Below, piece after piece: positions 34,684 through 47,314 of a stretch of 64,000 nucleotides of DNA (the first letter of the stretch is position 1; each line of letters opens with the position of its first letter). The stretch lies in the NCBI GenBank assembly GCA_032629725.1, contig JAFEVB010000026.1, forward strand, positions 1,008,749 to 1,072,748, written 5' to 3'. The notes under the pieces are model-generated. The model was not told where the DNA came from. It worked only from the letters and a program-made list of their open reading frames with translations, and did no database searches. This DNA comes from Gremmenia infestans. Taxonomy: Eukaryota > Ascomycota > Leotiomycetes > Helotiales > Hamatocanthoscyphaceae. The position numbers and the translations under genes are program-made.

Positions 34684-35831
34684 TCAAGTGCTCGTTTCAG
34701 CTTTACTCGCCAAATCCTCCCTCCTGCTCTTGCTTTCAGGGTCAAAGTACGGTGCCTCGCCTACACTCACAGTTCGCACCCCATATCTTTCCCCGTACCC
34801 CTCAATATCATTGGTGGCAGTATGGAAAGTGGAACGATTGTCCCAAATAGCAATGTCGTTAACATTCTGCCACTTGAACCTCACCTGCAGATCGTGGTTG
34901 TCCACCAGAAGCCTCACAAACCACTTTAGAAGTGCCTTGCTCTCTAATTCGGTAACGTCATTGATATGTGAAATATGCCCGCCAATTGGGAAAACAGATT
35001 TCCACCCAGTCACCGGATTCGTGCGTACGACAGGATGCACTGCGGTGAGCTCTCGGCCGACGTTCTCCGGTGCTCCACGGGGCTTTTCGTAGATCTCGAA
35101 CCCTCCTTTCTTAGCTGCTTCAATAAACCCAGGTTGTGAAAATGTGCCAGTAAGACCTTCGAGGAACTTCTGGTACGGCGTGGACAGACGATCATAGATC
35201 TCGTATCCAGAAGCCCAGAGTGTATCGCCACCTGTCTCTGGCAGGACCTCTAGTCTCAGAGATGAATAGTCAGCGGGCTTGGGCTCGAAAGCAATGTCGG
35301 AGTGCCAAGCTCCAGAGTTCTGCTTTTTGTGCGCGCTGTCGAATTTTGTGTTCAGATATAGTTTTTTGGCCAACACCGAATCAATAGTGCTGATTTCTGG
35401 ATCCGAAACCCGATAATCCTCACGCTCCGAGTTCAAGATCGGGTGGATGTGCAGCCCAGAAGATTCTGGCTTCCCCGACAAAAGACCCAGCTGCTGAACC
35501 AGCTTTTTCTGGAGGTCGGCTGTTAAGTCATCCTGAGCACGGAAGAAAACAACCCCTCGCTGGGAGACTGGTGGGTGTTAATTTAACGTGAAGTATACAA
35601 ACACTTCAACTTACTAATAAGTGCAAGTTCCCGAAGCAATTCATCAGAGTTGGGCGCTTGAAGCCACGAAACGAGACTTGCGTGGGGAAACTCTCGCCCA
35701 ATGATAGGGGTCGTTTCAAAGCTTTCAAACTGATCTAATACTCCTGTACTTTTCACCCATGGCTTTTCGGCCTTGGGTTTACCCTCGGGGACTGTGGTTG
35801 AGGTAATGCTTTCGGTAGCTGAGGGTGCCAT
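34684..35831 (-). CDS. TauD/TfdA-family Fe(II)/2-oxoglutarate dioxygenase
   Basis: Two exons: complement join 34684-35567, 35615-35831 (366 aa). The family oxidises sulfonates such as taurine, releasing sulfite, or other small acids. The facial triad is visible: WHSDIAF gives the HxD pair and RSTFHTATND the distal His, with the 2-oxoglutarate-binding Arg about 11 residues further on in YGERYGVRTVSVGE. GRELTAVHPVVRTNPVTGWKS is the usual family core. The first about 60 residues are hydrophilic and probably disordered, as in fungal sulfonate dioxygenases, and the protein is cytosolic. It lies downstream of, and in line with, a sugar-type MFS transporter, so the two could share regulation. The substrate is unproven. 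Confidence 0.88.
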
Positions 35832-36426
35832 TTTTCCTTGTTCGGAGGAGAAATTTCACTTTGAGGAGTTGGGACAATGGCTTGGGGGTGAAGAATATTT
35901 ATGATGGTCTTGAGGGTAAGTGAGCTTGAAATCATGATGGATAGAACAAAAGAAGGAGAATGAGCCAGCTTTGTATATGAGATTCTATGAAAGGCGTATA
36001 GATAATGGGACAAATCAGAAGAGAAGGTGGAGGCGGAGTGCAGAATGGCAACATTTGAGCATGCTCTGACGAACCAATTGATAATCAATAACAGCCTTCA
36101 CTGTGTGGTATAGGTCAGGGTAGCACACCCAGTTCTAGACCACTTTGTGTATGTGGTGATATCAATCTCATATTGCGCAATCTGTTAAGCATGGGGTATC
36201 ACATCACGTGCGAAAGGGGTAAACAGCACCTGTCTCGACTAATAAAGGGGCTTGATTGTGGGGAACCCAAGGACTAGCCTGGATCACAGTAGACGGACAA
36301 AGCGGCAGGCAGAGTAGCAATTCTAAAATCGAACATAATGAGTGCCGCGTCTTTCGTCCAGTAAAAGTCTCAACACCTTTGAGATGGGTTTTAGAGAGGC
36401 GTGCTATGGCTACCCCCGGCCTTCGA
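35832..36426. other. intergenic region upstream of the TauD gene
   Basis: No gene. Separates the TauD gene from the upstream transporter gene on the same strand. Confidence 0.55.
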
Positions 36427-38412
36427 TCATACTTTATCTATTTCCAAAATGTTCTCGGCTTTCAGATTGTGAGCGGTCGTCGAGTGAGCTGCGTGGGCAA
36501 TCTCAGGGTGTTCCTCTTTCAACCGAGCAAAATTACGTTCTGCATCCCAAACCCACGGGGTCTTTGCAGCGAACAACAAGTCCATCTCCTCAAGCGTACG
36601 TTGATTCGATTCGGGATATAATGCCCAGACCATGGGTATTGTGATAACATTCGAGATTGCGAAAATGTATAGAGTTTTCTCACCAATGCTGTTGAACATC
36701 ACCGGGCACAAGAGTGTCTATCCAAAATCAGCGAAAGACAACAACCAAGTAGGATGCAAAGAATATACCAGCCATCCATTCCCAATACTCCACCCTACAA
36801 CACCCCACGCATTGCCCTTTGCTCGAACTTCCAAGGGGAAGATCTCCGCTGGATACAGCCAAGGAACAGTCAACCACGTCGCTCCGAAAACGGAGGTGAA
36901 GATGAATATCATCGATGCTGCTGCTGCTCCGTATTGAGATGCTTTGGCAGTTTCACCTGCTGCTGTAGCGTCGATTCCGAGACGAGACATGCCTCCCGCA
37001 AGAAACATGGCGATTCCTTGAGCAACCGAGCCCCAATAAAGTGTCCAGCGGCGGCCAATGCGGTCAAGTGTGAAGACGCAGATTAGGGTGGCGAACATGT
37101 AGAAGATGTTGTTAAGACCTGATATCCACTGGCTCTTCTGGGTGTTGAATCCTGCGATACGAAAGATTGTGGGGGCGTCTGATCTTGTCAGCCATCATTC
37201 ACACAGAAGGGAAGCAGAACTTACAAATCGTGACTCCGGCGATCCCAACCCACTCTTGTAGAATCTGTAGCCATACCACAAGCTGTACTCTCCTTCCGGT
37301 ATGTAGATCTCCAGATCCTCGTCCAGTCAGCATCGAGAAGTATGATGTTCTATTTCCAGCCTCCTTTTCCAAACGTGACACATTTCGGATGTCCTCAAAC
37401 TCTGCATCTGCTAGAATTTTTTCTTCGCCTTCGTCACCTCTTAGTCGTGCAAGAATGAAGCGTGCTTCGTCTTCTCGCCCGACTTTCACGAGCCATCTAG
37501 GTGATTCGGGGAACCACCATACAGCTGTAAACAGAAGAAGAAGGGGAATAATTTGGAAAGCAATTGGGAATCTCCATCTAATTTGAGAGGCTCCATCGTC
37601 AATAAATGAAAGGCCACTAGTATCGTCAGTTAGCGATTATAATAAATGGAAAAGGTCATGCGTACAATTCAAGCCAGTAGGCAACTACGACACCAAATAT
37701 GTTCAGCGTGAATTCAATGGCAATGAATTGGCCTCGACCAGTATGTGGGACGGACTCCGTTGCCCAGACCGGGACAATGGCATTCAAGATTCCAGTTCCA
37801 AAGCCGTTAATCAGTCGCGCTGCAGTCATATCAGCTTTGAGTAAGGAATATCAGTATTCAAACCCACCAAAAATCATCCAGATATGATTCTGGGCCGAAC
37901 ATTGCAGCGAAGCTCCCAATACGCCCCATGCCGCACCAAGGGCGATAGTCTTGATCCTCCCTACCTTTTCCCCTACCCACCCCCCAGCGAGCCCTCCAAC
38001 GAGCGTTCCCAAATAATACACACTGACGATTCCACCTTGCAGCAGCGAGTTTGTGATGACTGGCGTGTTCTTGGAGCCATCAATCGTCTCAACGTGACCA
38101 AATTTCATGGTCTCAATGTAATCTTTAGCATTATTGACTCCACCCATCATGCCCTGGTCGTATCCAAACTAAAGAGGAATAAGCTTTACTTCTTCATTGG
38201 GAAAGTTTCAGGAGCGCAGCAATGTCTCAGAAGCCACGAGAGATGCGCAAGCATGACTGTAAACACTGACACATGACGAAAGAGGAAACAAAGGGGGGTA
38301 TGGTTGTTCTTACAAAAAAGATCGAAAGACCTGCAATGCAATTGATTGCTATGAGGAGCTTCCTTTTCTGAAATGCATGAGCGACATTCCAGGAATTGAT
38401 TTGGTGACCCAT
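36427..38412 (-). CDS. MFS sugar transporter (hexose/glycoside permease type)
   Basis: Six exons: complement join 36427-36717, 36769-37178, 37225-37616, 37666-37819, 37868-38168, 38314-38412 (515 aa). Twelve-helix proton-linked sugar transporter. Family markers in order: FGYDQGMMGG in helix 1, GGWVGEKVGRIKT in loop 2-3, PESPRWLVKVGREDEA after helix 6, LDRIGRRW in loop 8-9, PAEIFPLEVRAKG after helix 10, and PESNQRTLEEMD at the C-terminus. All six exon joins keep the frame. The N-terminus is short and hydrophilic. Substrate could be hexose, pentose, quinate-like or a disaccharide; the sequence does not decide it. It is the upstream member of a same-strand pair with the TauD dioxygenase. Confidence 0.92.
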
Positions 38413-39649
38413 ATCGAAATAGCACTTATGGTGTAATGAGTTGGACCTGCCACAGCTCAAGCTAAAGACCAAAGAGAGGTCAGCTGTAGTGGGAGAAAGT
38501 GCTAGTATTAAGCTTCTCCAATAATGAAGATGCTAAACTAAGGAGGAAGATCGTTTGAAGGGAAGAGCTCTTCTTATACTAGATACTTCATACGCCCTGT
38601 GCTGACTAACCCTTTGGAATGCCTCGCGTCATAAATAGATAGTCCCTATCCCTGACTCTGTACAAGTGAGTCCAGGGGGTGGATCCCGTGATTCACACTC
38701 GTGATGTCGCGCGTCTAGTGACAGAACCAATCGCAGAGTAAATAGCTTGGGATTACAACACTCTAAAAGAAATAGAGGTTTTCAATCAACCATTATAATA
38801 TCAGTTCTCGGACTCGTACGTACGACGATATGCCTTCGTGACATCAGAAGCTATTCACACAATACCCCACCTTGTGAAACCCCATCCCCATCCCCATCCC
38901 CATCCCCATCTTCTACTCTGCCGAAGCCGAACCCCACCCCACCTGCAGTTTTCAAAACGTGGAGACTCCGATTCGACATGCGGTTGATCACTCGGACATC
39001 TAAAAGGAGTGTGAGCCGAACCTCCCCGAGAGTGGGAGCATACTTTACGCACAACCGCCTACTTATATGCGCACGAATAAGAAGCCCGCTCTTCGGATGT
39101 CCTCTTATAGCAATACGAATAAGTCTCTTTCCGAATTTTGGCTCTCCATCTATAACATTGAAATTAGAATGCAAGGACTGAGTTTTGCGGAAAATAATTA
39201 ATCCAACGCGGGCAGCAGGGCAGTTGGCTTTGTTGGTCACCCGAACTACAAATCTACTCCCCCCTTCAAGATAATGTAATTCGTCCTCTTATCCGTCATC
39301 CATGGCCTAGGAGCGAAGATCACAGCGCTACTAACTGGGATCCCAGGGCCGGTGTCTGAGAAGAGTTCACGAAATAGGCGACCTTCAATGCATATGCATG
39401 TCATACAAGTTTGTGAACTGTTGCATGGCTCTGCAACACATCGGCGCTTGTAACAGTTTGCCAACTTTAGATGAATTGGTTTTTCGTACAACACTTGCAC
39501 CTTTCGCAGATCCATAACTTCCCGGGGAAGCTGGTCAGGTGAAATCTATTCTCGTCATGCAATATTAATCTATGAAATCAGAGCAAGACGAAGATACATC
39601 TAGACACGCCGGCTAGACAAGTAATAATACAAACGAAAGAGCTTATAGA
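38413..39649. repeat. 1.2-kb intergenic region with a (CCCCAT)n microsatellite
   Basis: CCCCAT hexamers, about five copies, lie at about 38880-38911. The ORFs that cross it owe their length to this repeat (poly Gly-Asp on the minus strand) and are not supported as genes. Confidence 0.7.
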
Positions 39650-41915
39650 TCATTCAATCCTTTTCTTGCCTTCCTCGGCATTGGTGTACCGCGCCGTACT
39701 GAGACCCCTCTCATGCCTGGCAACCAAGGTCCCGATGACCTTGTCATTCCGCACGTTACTGATCGCTTCGTTGTAACCTTCTGTTGCCCAGGGTCGGGGG
39801 TTGAGTTTGGGCCAATTGACCTGAGCAGATTGTCAGTAGTTGGCGGAGGCAATAGAGAGGCAAGAGGACTTACGTATAACATGCCGTTGCTGTAGATGAA
39901 GTTCAAAGACCAGCAGCCGACGGCGAACCAAAATATGATGAATATCCGGAGCGGCAGAACGGCTGCATCTGGAAGACGCCGCGTAAATGCTCCCACAAAG
40001 ACGAAGAATAAACTGAAGGCCAGGATGTAAGGGATGCTTTGGATGAGCAGTGGCCGCCGGTCGGCAAAGACCATGTGTGACGTTGTTTCGGGGAGGTGAG
40101 ACCCCAAGAATAGATCGAAAGCATCCTGCTTAGGCCCGTCTAGAAAGTTGTTTCTCACGTATCTCGTAATGGAGTTCTGAAGATCTTGCAATGCGCCCGC
40201 TTTAGTACGTTGGCCGGTGCGAGTAAAATCAGTCTTCAAGGCTCCAGTGCCAGAATAGGATTTCGAAACCACATCAGCATTATCCGCCCAGACTTTGCGG
40301 AATAAGAATTCAAAGGAGGCATCTGATGTGAAGGTCTCGCCGCGTGCAAGAACACCGACATCTGTTAGTTGACGATTTAAAGATGATCTGGCCAGCATGC
40401 TTTGCACAACGTTGGTGCGATCAAGACAGTCCATGCAGTTGGTACGGACGACGCTCGTCTGATGGTTCCGCACTTCAAGTCTGCCTTCTAGGTCTGCCGG
40501 CATATCTACGCCGCGGAAGTACTGTTGCTTCTCAAGAGCATCGTGAAGTCTGTCCAAAAGCAGTTGAGCCCGGTGCCATTTAAGGCCCTTTGTCTCATTG
40601 TGGAAGTCAAAATAGACGTAATGTAAGCGGTCGAATTCCTGCTGGCGTCCGCTTGGCTCCACAATCCGGAATTTCTCATCGGAGATCTGGTCCTGCTGAG
40701 CACTCTCAGCTGGCGCAGAGACCAGATATTTGACCATCTGCTCATATGCTTCCTTCACCCTCACCTCGCGACCCTTCTGGTTTACGAGATTGACTAGGTA
40801 GTTGTCGCCGTAGAGTCGAATCTGCTGACTGAAGTGTGTCCTGGCCGCTGCAACGGCAGGTTCAACCCCACGGATTTGAAGCTTGGGTGTGTAGTGGAGA
40901 GTGTTTACTTCTGCCCAATATACGGGCACACTTCCTCTCGTTTGGACGTAGGACATGATCTGCACTTCCTTCCCACTGGATCCACCAACCTTGCCATTCT
41001 GCATGCCTCCGCCTCCCGCAAAGCCACCCATCCCGCTTGTGCTATCGTTCAGTATAACAATCTGCTCGGTCTCGTTGAAGTTGGAAACATTTCCCTGCTC
41101 ATCGATTCCTCGAGAGAAGTATCTGGTCCCAGCCCGGAGGCGCGATCGTCGAGTGATGAGAACCAGGGTCAACGGTGTTGTCTTTACCCGTGTATTCACA
41201 ATCTCCATCATGCCAAACATGACTGGCAGAATATACGCATCTACTGCGGGCTGCTGCCCGTGTTGGTTTTTTGAGCCCGAGGTCCTAAAGTCAATGAGAT
41301 CGGACTGCACGAACTTATTCCAGAAGAAACGATCATCTGCCCTCTTCCACAACGGCTGGGCAGTGTCGAGTTGAGATTGGCGTTGGAAGGTGTTTGTGAT
41401 GTCGAAGGAGTAGGAAAAGTATAGGGGACTAGACTTGATAAAGGTCTTCAGCAAGGCGAGGTAGTTGTCTTCGTCTTGGTCGTGGAGGGGTCGTTCGCGG
41501 AGTGGGAGGAACTCGGTAGCGATAACTTTGTAGATCATATGGCCCTTTAACCGTCCCATGGGTTGGGCCTTGGTGATGACAATGATGTACTTGTCTGGTA
41601 GATAGTTAGAGCGGATTCTTGCTTGTTCCCTTCTTTTTTTCCTTCTTTCTTTTTCCGCTTCCTGGCCATGCCATGCCCTGCCCTGCCGTGGGCCATTCAT
41701 TTCATTTGCTTACCCAGTCGCAACTTGATCATTCCCAGGATTCCCGCAATACTCGACACCCTCTTTCCACCCAACAATGCCCCATCGTTCAGGCGCAGGT
41801 CCCCCGAGGGTCGGTCTACAACGAGGGTTAGGGCGGATGGTGAGGAAGGAGAGGTAAAGGCGTAGTGGGACGCGGATGCGTGGACATTGATGTCGCGGAA
41901 AGGGAGGGAGGCCAT
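39650..41915 (-). CDS. SAC1: phosphoinositide phosphatase Sac1
   Basis: Three exons: complement join 39650-39820, 39874-41594, 41714-41915 (697 aa). Sac1 is an ER/Golgi membrane phosphatase that removes phosphate mainly from PI4P and controls its pool at membrane contact sites. The SAC domain carries the catalytic CX5R motif in RTNCMDCLDRTN, preceded by ETKGLKWHRAQLLLD. Two C-terminal membrane helices follow (SIPYILAFSLFFVFVGAF and VLPLRIFIIFWFAVGCW), as in yeast Sac1. After the last intron the frame changes to VNWPKLNPRPWATEG, which is the conserved family tail, so the long uninterrupted ORF past 39874 is not the real end. It is divergent from the Rab5 gene. Confidence 0.94.
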
Positions 41916-42596
41916 GATGAGGGGCGGATGAGGGCGAGGAGAGCGCTTGGCTCTTGGTAATGACAGTCGCAATATAGGTTAGGGGCTCATGCAGGAGGAA
42001 TCTGTGCTGTGCGAAGCTCTGAATGGGAAGTTCTTGGTGTTGATGCTTCAGCTAATACTCCGTTCCGTACAAGCAGCTAGCTGTCTTTAGTCAAATTAGC
42101 AGGGAAGGCTGCGAGTGAGGCGAAGATAGACGTACGTGGTGTGTAGATAGTGACAGGACAGGTGCACCAGGTGCAAGACAAGTACTTCAAGACAAGGCTT
42201 ACTATGATAATCATGGAATCATAACAGAGGTCAGCCTAAACCATTAACAAGTGGAAATCATGTAAATTTATGAAGCATGAAGCATGAAGCATGAATCACG
42301 AAGGACTTATGGAAGTCCTTTAAGGTGTTCAATATCCAACATGAGGGTGAATGTATCTTGACCCTGATAATTAAATCCCACGTGATCTCTAAATAGCGTC
42401 CCTTCCGTTCGCAGCAAGACATCGTCACCCGGTCCCAAGACATCTAAGCAAGCAATACCCATCCGCGAAACAAAACACCATACCACATCCGCATCTTCCT
42501 CTTGCAATTTCGGTCTCACGAATCACTGTTCCTACAAACACTCGTCCATCCTATCCCCTTCTCTCTCCTCGACCTCCTCCAATCTCACCACCCAAT
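41916..42596. promoter_or_regulatory. shared divergent promoter of SAC1 and the Rab5 gene
   Basis: 681 bp. It contains a tandem repeat ATGAAGC, three full copies, at about 42270-42292, and TACTCCGTTCCGTAC at 42056-42070. No other gene seen. Confidence 0.55.
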
Positions 42597-43474
42597 ATGG
42601 CTGCCAGAGGCCCAGCAGGCTCCCGCGTTGGGAACTCTCGATTTGCGCAGTTCAAGCTGGTGTTGTTAGGTATGTGCCTTGTTGTTTCCTGTAGAACTCT
42701 CATCTATAGCTACTGTTCTAACGTGTATCTCCAGGAGAATCTGCCGTGGGAAAGGTGCGCCTTGTACATTCGAACCACCCGTCCCAGAACTAACTTCAAT
42801 GTAGAGTTCCATCGTCTTGCGCTTCGTCAAGGTCCGACTGCTCGAATACGCTTCTACTTCCAGCCACTGACATCTCTATAGGACCAGTTCGATTCTTACA
42901 GAGAAAGCACGATTGGTGCCGCCTTCTTAACACAAACAATATCACTCGACGAGAACACCACCGTCAAGTTCGAGATATGGGATACCGCCGGGCAGGAGAG
43001 ATATAAATCCTTGGCACCTATGTACTACCGGAATGCCAACTGTGCTGTGGTGGTTTATGATATTACACAAGCGGTAAGGATTCATCTGGCTGGTGCCTGG
43101 AACTCAGCTGATAAGTACCCCAACAGTCATCACTAGATAAGGCAAAGCAATGGGTAAAAGAGCTGCAACGGCAGGCAAACGAGAACATCATTATCGCTTT
43201 GGCAGGAAACAAGTTGGATCTGGTCACCGAGCAACCTGATAAGCGGGCAATTCAGACCGCCGACGCCGAAGCATATGCTAGGGAAGCTGGGCTGCTTTTC
43301 TTCGAAACGTCAGCCAAGACAGCCGAGAACGTCCGAGAACTATTTACATCGATTGCGAAGAAGCTACCCTTAGACCAGGCGGGACCGAGGAACCCAAGAT
43401 CTGGTGGACGAGGAGGTGTTGAGCTACGACCTGATACTCCAGGAACCCAGGCTGGAGGTCCTTGCAGCTGTTAG
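42597..43474 (+). CDS. rab5: Rab5-type small GTPase (Vps21/Ypt5 group)
   Basis: Five exons: 42597-42669, 42735-42754, 42805-42831, 42882-43073, 43127-43474 (219 aa). Master regulator of early endosome fusion. G1 is GESAVGKSS, split over three small exons of 73, 20 and 27 nt; effector loop STIGAAFLTQTI is the Rab5 type; G3 WDTAGQE; G4 GNKLD; G5 ETSAK. It ends in a Cys-Ser-Cys geranylgeranylation motif after a Gly/Pro/Arg-rich linker. The length matches fungal Rab5. Mini-exons in the P-loop region are common in fungal Rab genes. The gene diverges from SAC1, which acts on lipids of the same trafficking system. Confidence 0.95.
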
Positions 43475-44233
43475 AGGGTGTCAGAGAAGGACAAGTGATT
43501 TTTGCGGGATACCGGATCCTCGACATGGGCGGTGAGAGATCATTTACGTGAGAGTGGAGTGGATTATAATCACTACTGCAGGAATTCCCAGCGTTGTCTT
43601 TTTCGGTGAGGAACTGATGAGGTTGGGAGACGGCAGCAGTACAGGCCGGATCTCAACCTGTTTACGAGAGCAGTCGTTTAATACCTTGATGTGTCTGGTT
43701 TCTCCTCAGAGAGGATTAGTTTTAGTGGGTGCAGGGGTTTTTCCTGCAAGGCGTGAGAGGGTCTTTCCATTGTATTGTTCTGCGGCATTTGGGTTGTAAG
43801 ATATGCAATATGCAATAGAACACAATCACACTGATATTGATATCAAAGGCTTTGGAGGGTATGGTGTGAATAGGTACTTGACGCATAATAATGAAACACG
43901 CTACTTTACTATGCAAAACTTTACTAGCATTACTATAAGGAAAAACAGTACAAGAAATACAAGTGTAATATATATACATGTCTTACTTATTATAGTTGCT
44001 GAGTTATGGTCATTGCATCCCTCACCTTCCGTGCTCTCAACTTGGTTTGCCTTGCTGCGTTCGGAGGCGGCGGAAGTCTTGGCGTGACGGAAGACAGGGG
44101 CGGGAAGCTTGTAACCACCAGGCCAGGAAACATTTTGCAGCCCGAACACAGCTCCCGCTTGTTTCACGCGCATCAACAACCTCATAAATCCACCGGCGAC
44201 CCTCGTTCTCGCTCTCGCCCTACGCAGCCCGTC
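43475..44233. other. intergenic region between Rab5 and MIC60
   Basis: No gene. An antisense ORF over the start of MIC60 is a frame shadow. Confidence 0.55.
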
Positions 44234-46457
44234 ATGCTGCGCGCTTCTCTTCGCTCGTCCAAGGCATTGGCACTGGCATACAGGCCCATTGCCTCTAATG
44301 CTGGGCCTCAATGGCATGCAGTACAGGCAGCTCGGGTGGTCCCGGGCACCCTGGTATGAGCTCTCAAAGACTTCCAACATGGTCAATTGGGCGATATAAT
44401 ACAGGCAAATTACTGACTTGTGCTGCCAACTTATAGAGAGGCTATGCCGATACCCCCAAACCCAGCATCAGCGATTCGAAACCCATTGTTCTTCCTGGAT
44501 CTGCAAGCACAGCTACTTCCCAGCCACTCCCTCCTGGACCTGTCGCAACATCACCTAGTTCAAAGATTGCAACCGCCCCTACGCCTGCGAGCTCCACGAT
44601 CCCTCCTCAAAACGTACCATTGACTCCTCCATCACCAGCCGAGGTCAACGCCGCCCCGCCTAAATCAACGGGCTCTTCTCCCCCTCCTCCACCTCCTGCC
44701 CCTGCCCCTGCCCCGAAGCCCAAACGCCGCATTCGCAGGACCTTTACAGCCCTTGTTCTCCTAATAGCCCTTGGATATGGTGGAGGTATTTATTACTCGA
44801 CTGTCAACGATAATTTCCATGATTTCTTCACGGAATACGTGCCCTACGGAGAAGACGCCGTGCTGTATTTCGAAGAGAGAGAGTTTCGAAAACGTTTCCC
44901 ATCAGTCACAAGACGGTCGAAGCCGAGAGATACTGGAGATCAGATCAAAATCCCGAGTCAAAGCGGTGTTTCTTGGAAGATATCAGAGGACAACAGACAT
45001 GCCAACGCTACGAAGCCAGATGCACACGAGCCTAAGGAGGCTATACAGTCTCCCACCGAGAAACGGATTGGCGAAAAGGTCAAGGCTATTGAGGAAGTAA
45101 AGAAAGACGCGGCGGACCTCCCAGCACCAAAAGTACCAGTAGCGGGAAAGTCCCCCGAGTCTCAGTCACCAGCGAAACCCGGGCACCCGGCCACCAACGA
45201 GGAACCCAAGTCTAAGAAGGAGTCGTCGCAAGCGGTCCCGTTCACATCTCCAGAAGTCGATCAACCTTCCCAGTTCCCGCCTGAGGTCACACGAATCGAC
45301 CCGATCAAGATCAAAGATGCCAACGAGCCCCTTGTTCAGGACCTGGTCAAAATTCTCAATGATATTATTACTGTTGTGAATGCCGACAACTCCGACTCCA
45401 GGTTCTCCACTACGATTGGAAAGGCAAAGCGCGAATTGAGCAAGGTCGGAAGCAAAATCAGAGCCCTGAAAGATGCTGCACAGAAAGACGCAGATACCAA
45501 GATTAGCAGCGAGCGAGAAGACTTTGACCGTTCTGCCAAGGAGCTTCTCCGAAGAGTCGAGGCTGAGATGAGCGACCAACAGGCTCAATGGCAAGAAGAG
45601 TACCAGTCTGAACGCCAAAGACTGCAGGAGAATTACGAGCAGAAGCTCAAAGCCGAGATTGAGCGCGCGAACGAAGTCAACCAGCAGCGTCTCCGGAATG
45701 GACTTCTTGAGCAAGCAGTGGAGATGAGAAAGAAGTTCACCAAAGAGATCAAGGATCGCGTCGAGGAAGAACGAGCTGGTCGTCTGGGCAAGCTTACCGA
45801 TCTCTCCAAAACTGTCGACGATCTTGAGAAGCTTACTACGGATTGGAACTCAGTCGTGGACTCTAACCTCAAAACCCAGCACCTTCATGTGGCCGTCGAA
45901 GCAGTCCGTGCAAATCTGGAGAAGAGCCAGGTTCCTCGCCCATTCATTCGGGAGCTCGCAGCATTGAAAGAAATTGCTTCCGATGACCCTGTTGTCAATG
46001 CAGCCATCGCATCCATCAAGCCTACCGCCTACCAACACGGTATTCCGTCGTCTGCTCAACTCATCGATCGTTTCCGCCGCGTCGCAACCGAAGTTAGAAA
46101 AGCTTCCCTGCTCCCAGAAGATGCTGGAGTCGCAAGCCATGCATCGAGCTTTGTCCTCAGCAAGCTTTTATTCAAAAAGAAGGGTCTTGCTACAGGTGAT
46201 GATGTTGAGAGCATCTTGACGAGGACAGAGACTTTCTTGGAGGAAGGTGATTTAGACGGTGCAGCGAGAGAGATGAATGGATTGAAGGGGTGGGCGAAGA
46301 CTTTGAGCCGGGATTGGCTTGGTGAGGTGAGGAAGGTGCTTGAGGTGCAGCAGGCTCTAGATGTAAGTTCTCTCCTGATTTCTTCTGATATGTAGTGCTA
46401 ATATAGATGCAGGTAATTGCTACAGAAGCAAGGCTACAAAGCTTGAGGGTCGAATAG
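44234..46457 (+). CDS. MIC60: MICOS subunit MIC60 (mitofilin/Fcj1)
   Basis: Three exons: 44234-44353, 44437-46362, 46413-46457 (696 aa). Inner-membrane protein that shapes crista junctions. Residues 1-40 (exon 1) form a basic presequence (MLRASLRSSKALALAYRPI). A Pro/Ala/Ser-rich segment follows, then one transmembrane helix near residue 139-160 (RRTFTALVLLIALGYGGGIYY). Next come a long charged region and a coiled coil at about 330-510, rich in Glu/Lys/Gln. The C-terminal mitofilin signature (REMNGLKGWAKTLSRDWLGEVRKVLEVQQALD) is completed by the 15-codon last exon ending ATEARLQSLRVE, so the apparent stop at 46395 lies in an intron. Confidence 0.94.
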
Positions 46458-47314
46458 ACGTTGACATTTCATTTGTACATGATTGAGACCAGTAGCTAGG
46501 TGTACGAGTACCAAAATAGAACTGCATATTTATACCTTTCACACACAGCTACTCGGCAGTCCCTATCACTATATACCTTGTTAATTCTGTCATACCAATT
46601 ACTAAATCTTCGGGGGAAGTGATGGCTTAGTAGGTAATATTGTTGTTTTGGGGAATTTCTCTTCGACACGTCTTCATCCTTCGGTATTCGAATCGGTGCT
46701 ACCCTGATGTTTCCCGTGTGTTCAAAATCAAGCTCAAGGAGATAGATATGATCCTTTCTGGCAAGCTATCAGGAGACAAGTCATACCATTAATTGAATTT
46801 GAAATGGGAACCACAGTTTGCGTTCTTGGAGATCGCATTCTCACGTTTTTCCTCTGCTGAATAGTTGAGCTAAGTTGACTTTTGGATTATCCCTTCAGGC
46901 ACATATCTACTCATTAATACCCAGAGTTCGTTTACAAGAGGTTTAGTGTTGGACTTAGCTGCTGACATAAGCATGACTGACCATAAAACTGGTCTTCGGG
47001 TATTCGGTTATACCCTCTGAATACACACAATCCACAATATATGCCTTGACCTCTTTATGCTAGCCTTATCATCGTATACTCTTATCGTTGTGTTCTAACA
47101 GTTAGACAAACTAACATGTATCACGTGCTTTATCGTGATACAGCAGCGAAGGCTTACGCTTGGCATGCGCCTATAACGTGTCTCCGCAATTTCGTCCGCA
47201 ATCTCAGTCTCCTGCTCTCTTATTAAGTTCCTCATACACATAACACACAACCTTCTCCCAGACTCACGTCCCTCTTACGTAACAAGTAAGCTTTGATTTA
47301 AACCATTATTTGCG
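46458..47314. other. 0.86-kb intergenic region
   Basis: AT-rich, no gene seen. Marks the step from core genes to the accessory subtelomeric block. Confidence 0.5.

Noticed and set aside
38851..39240. 129-codon ORF with a Gly-Asp repeat
   Set aside because: The repeat is a translated (CCCCAT)n microsatellite; the rest has no coding character.
39643..39873. Open frame of the Sac1 ORF continuing to 39643
   Set aside because: The frame after the splice at 39873/39820 gives the conserved family tail; the unspliced tail does not match the family.
43901..44386. 161-codon antisense ORF over the start of MIC60
   Set aside because: It is the shadow of the GC-biased coding strand of MIC60 exon 1 and has no domain.
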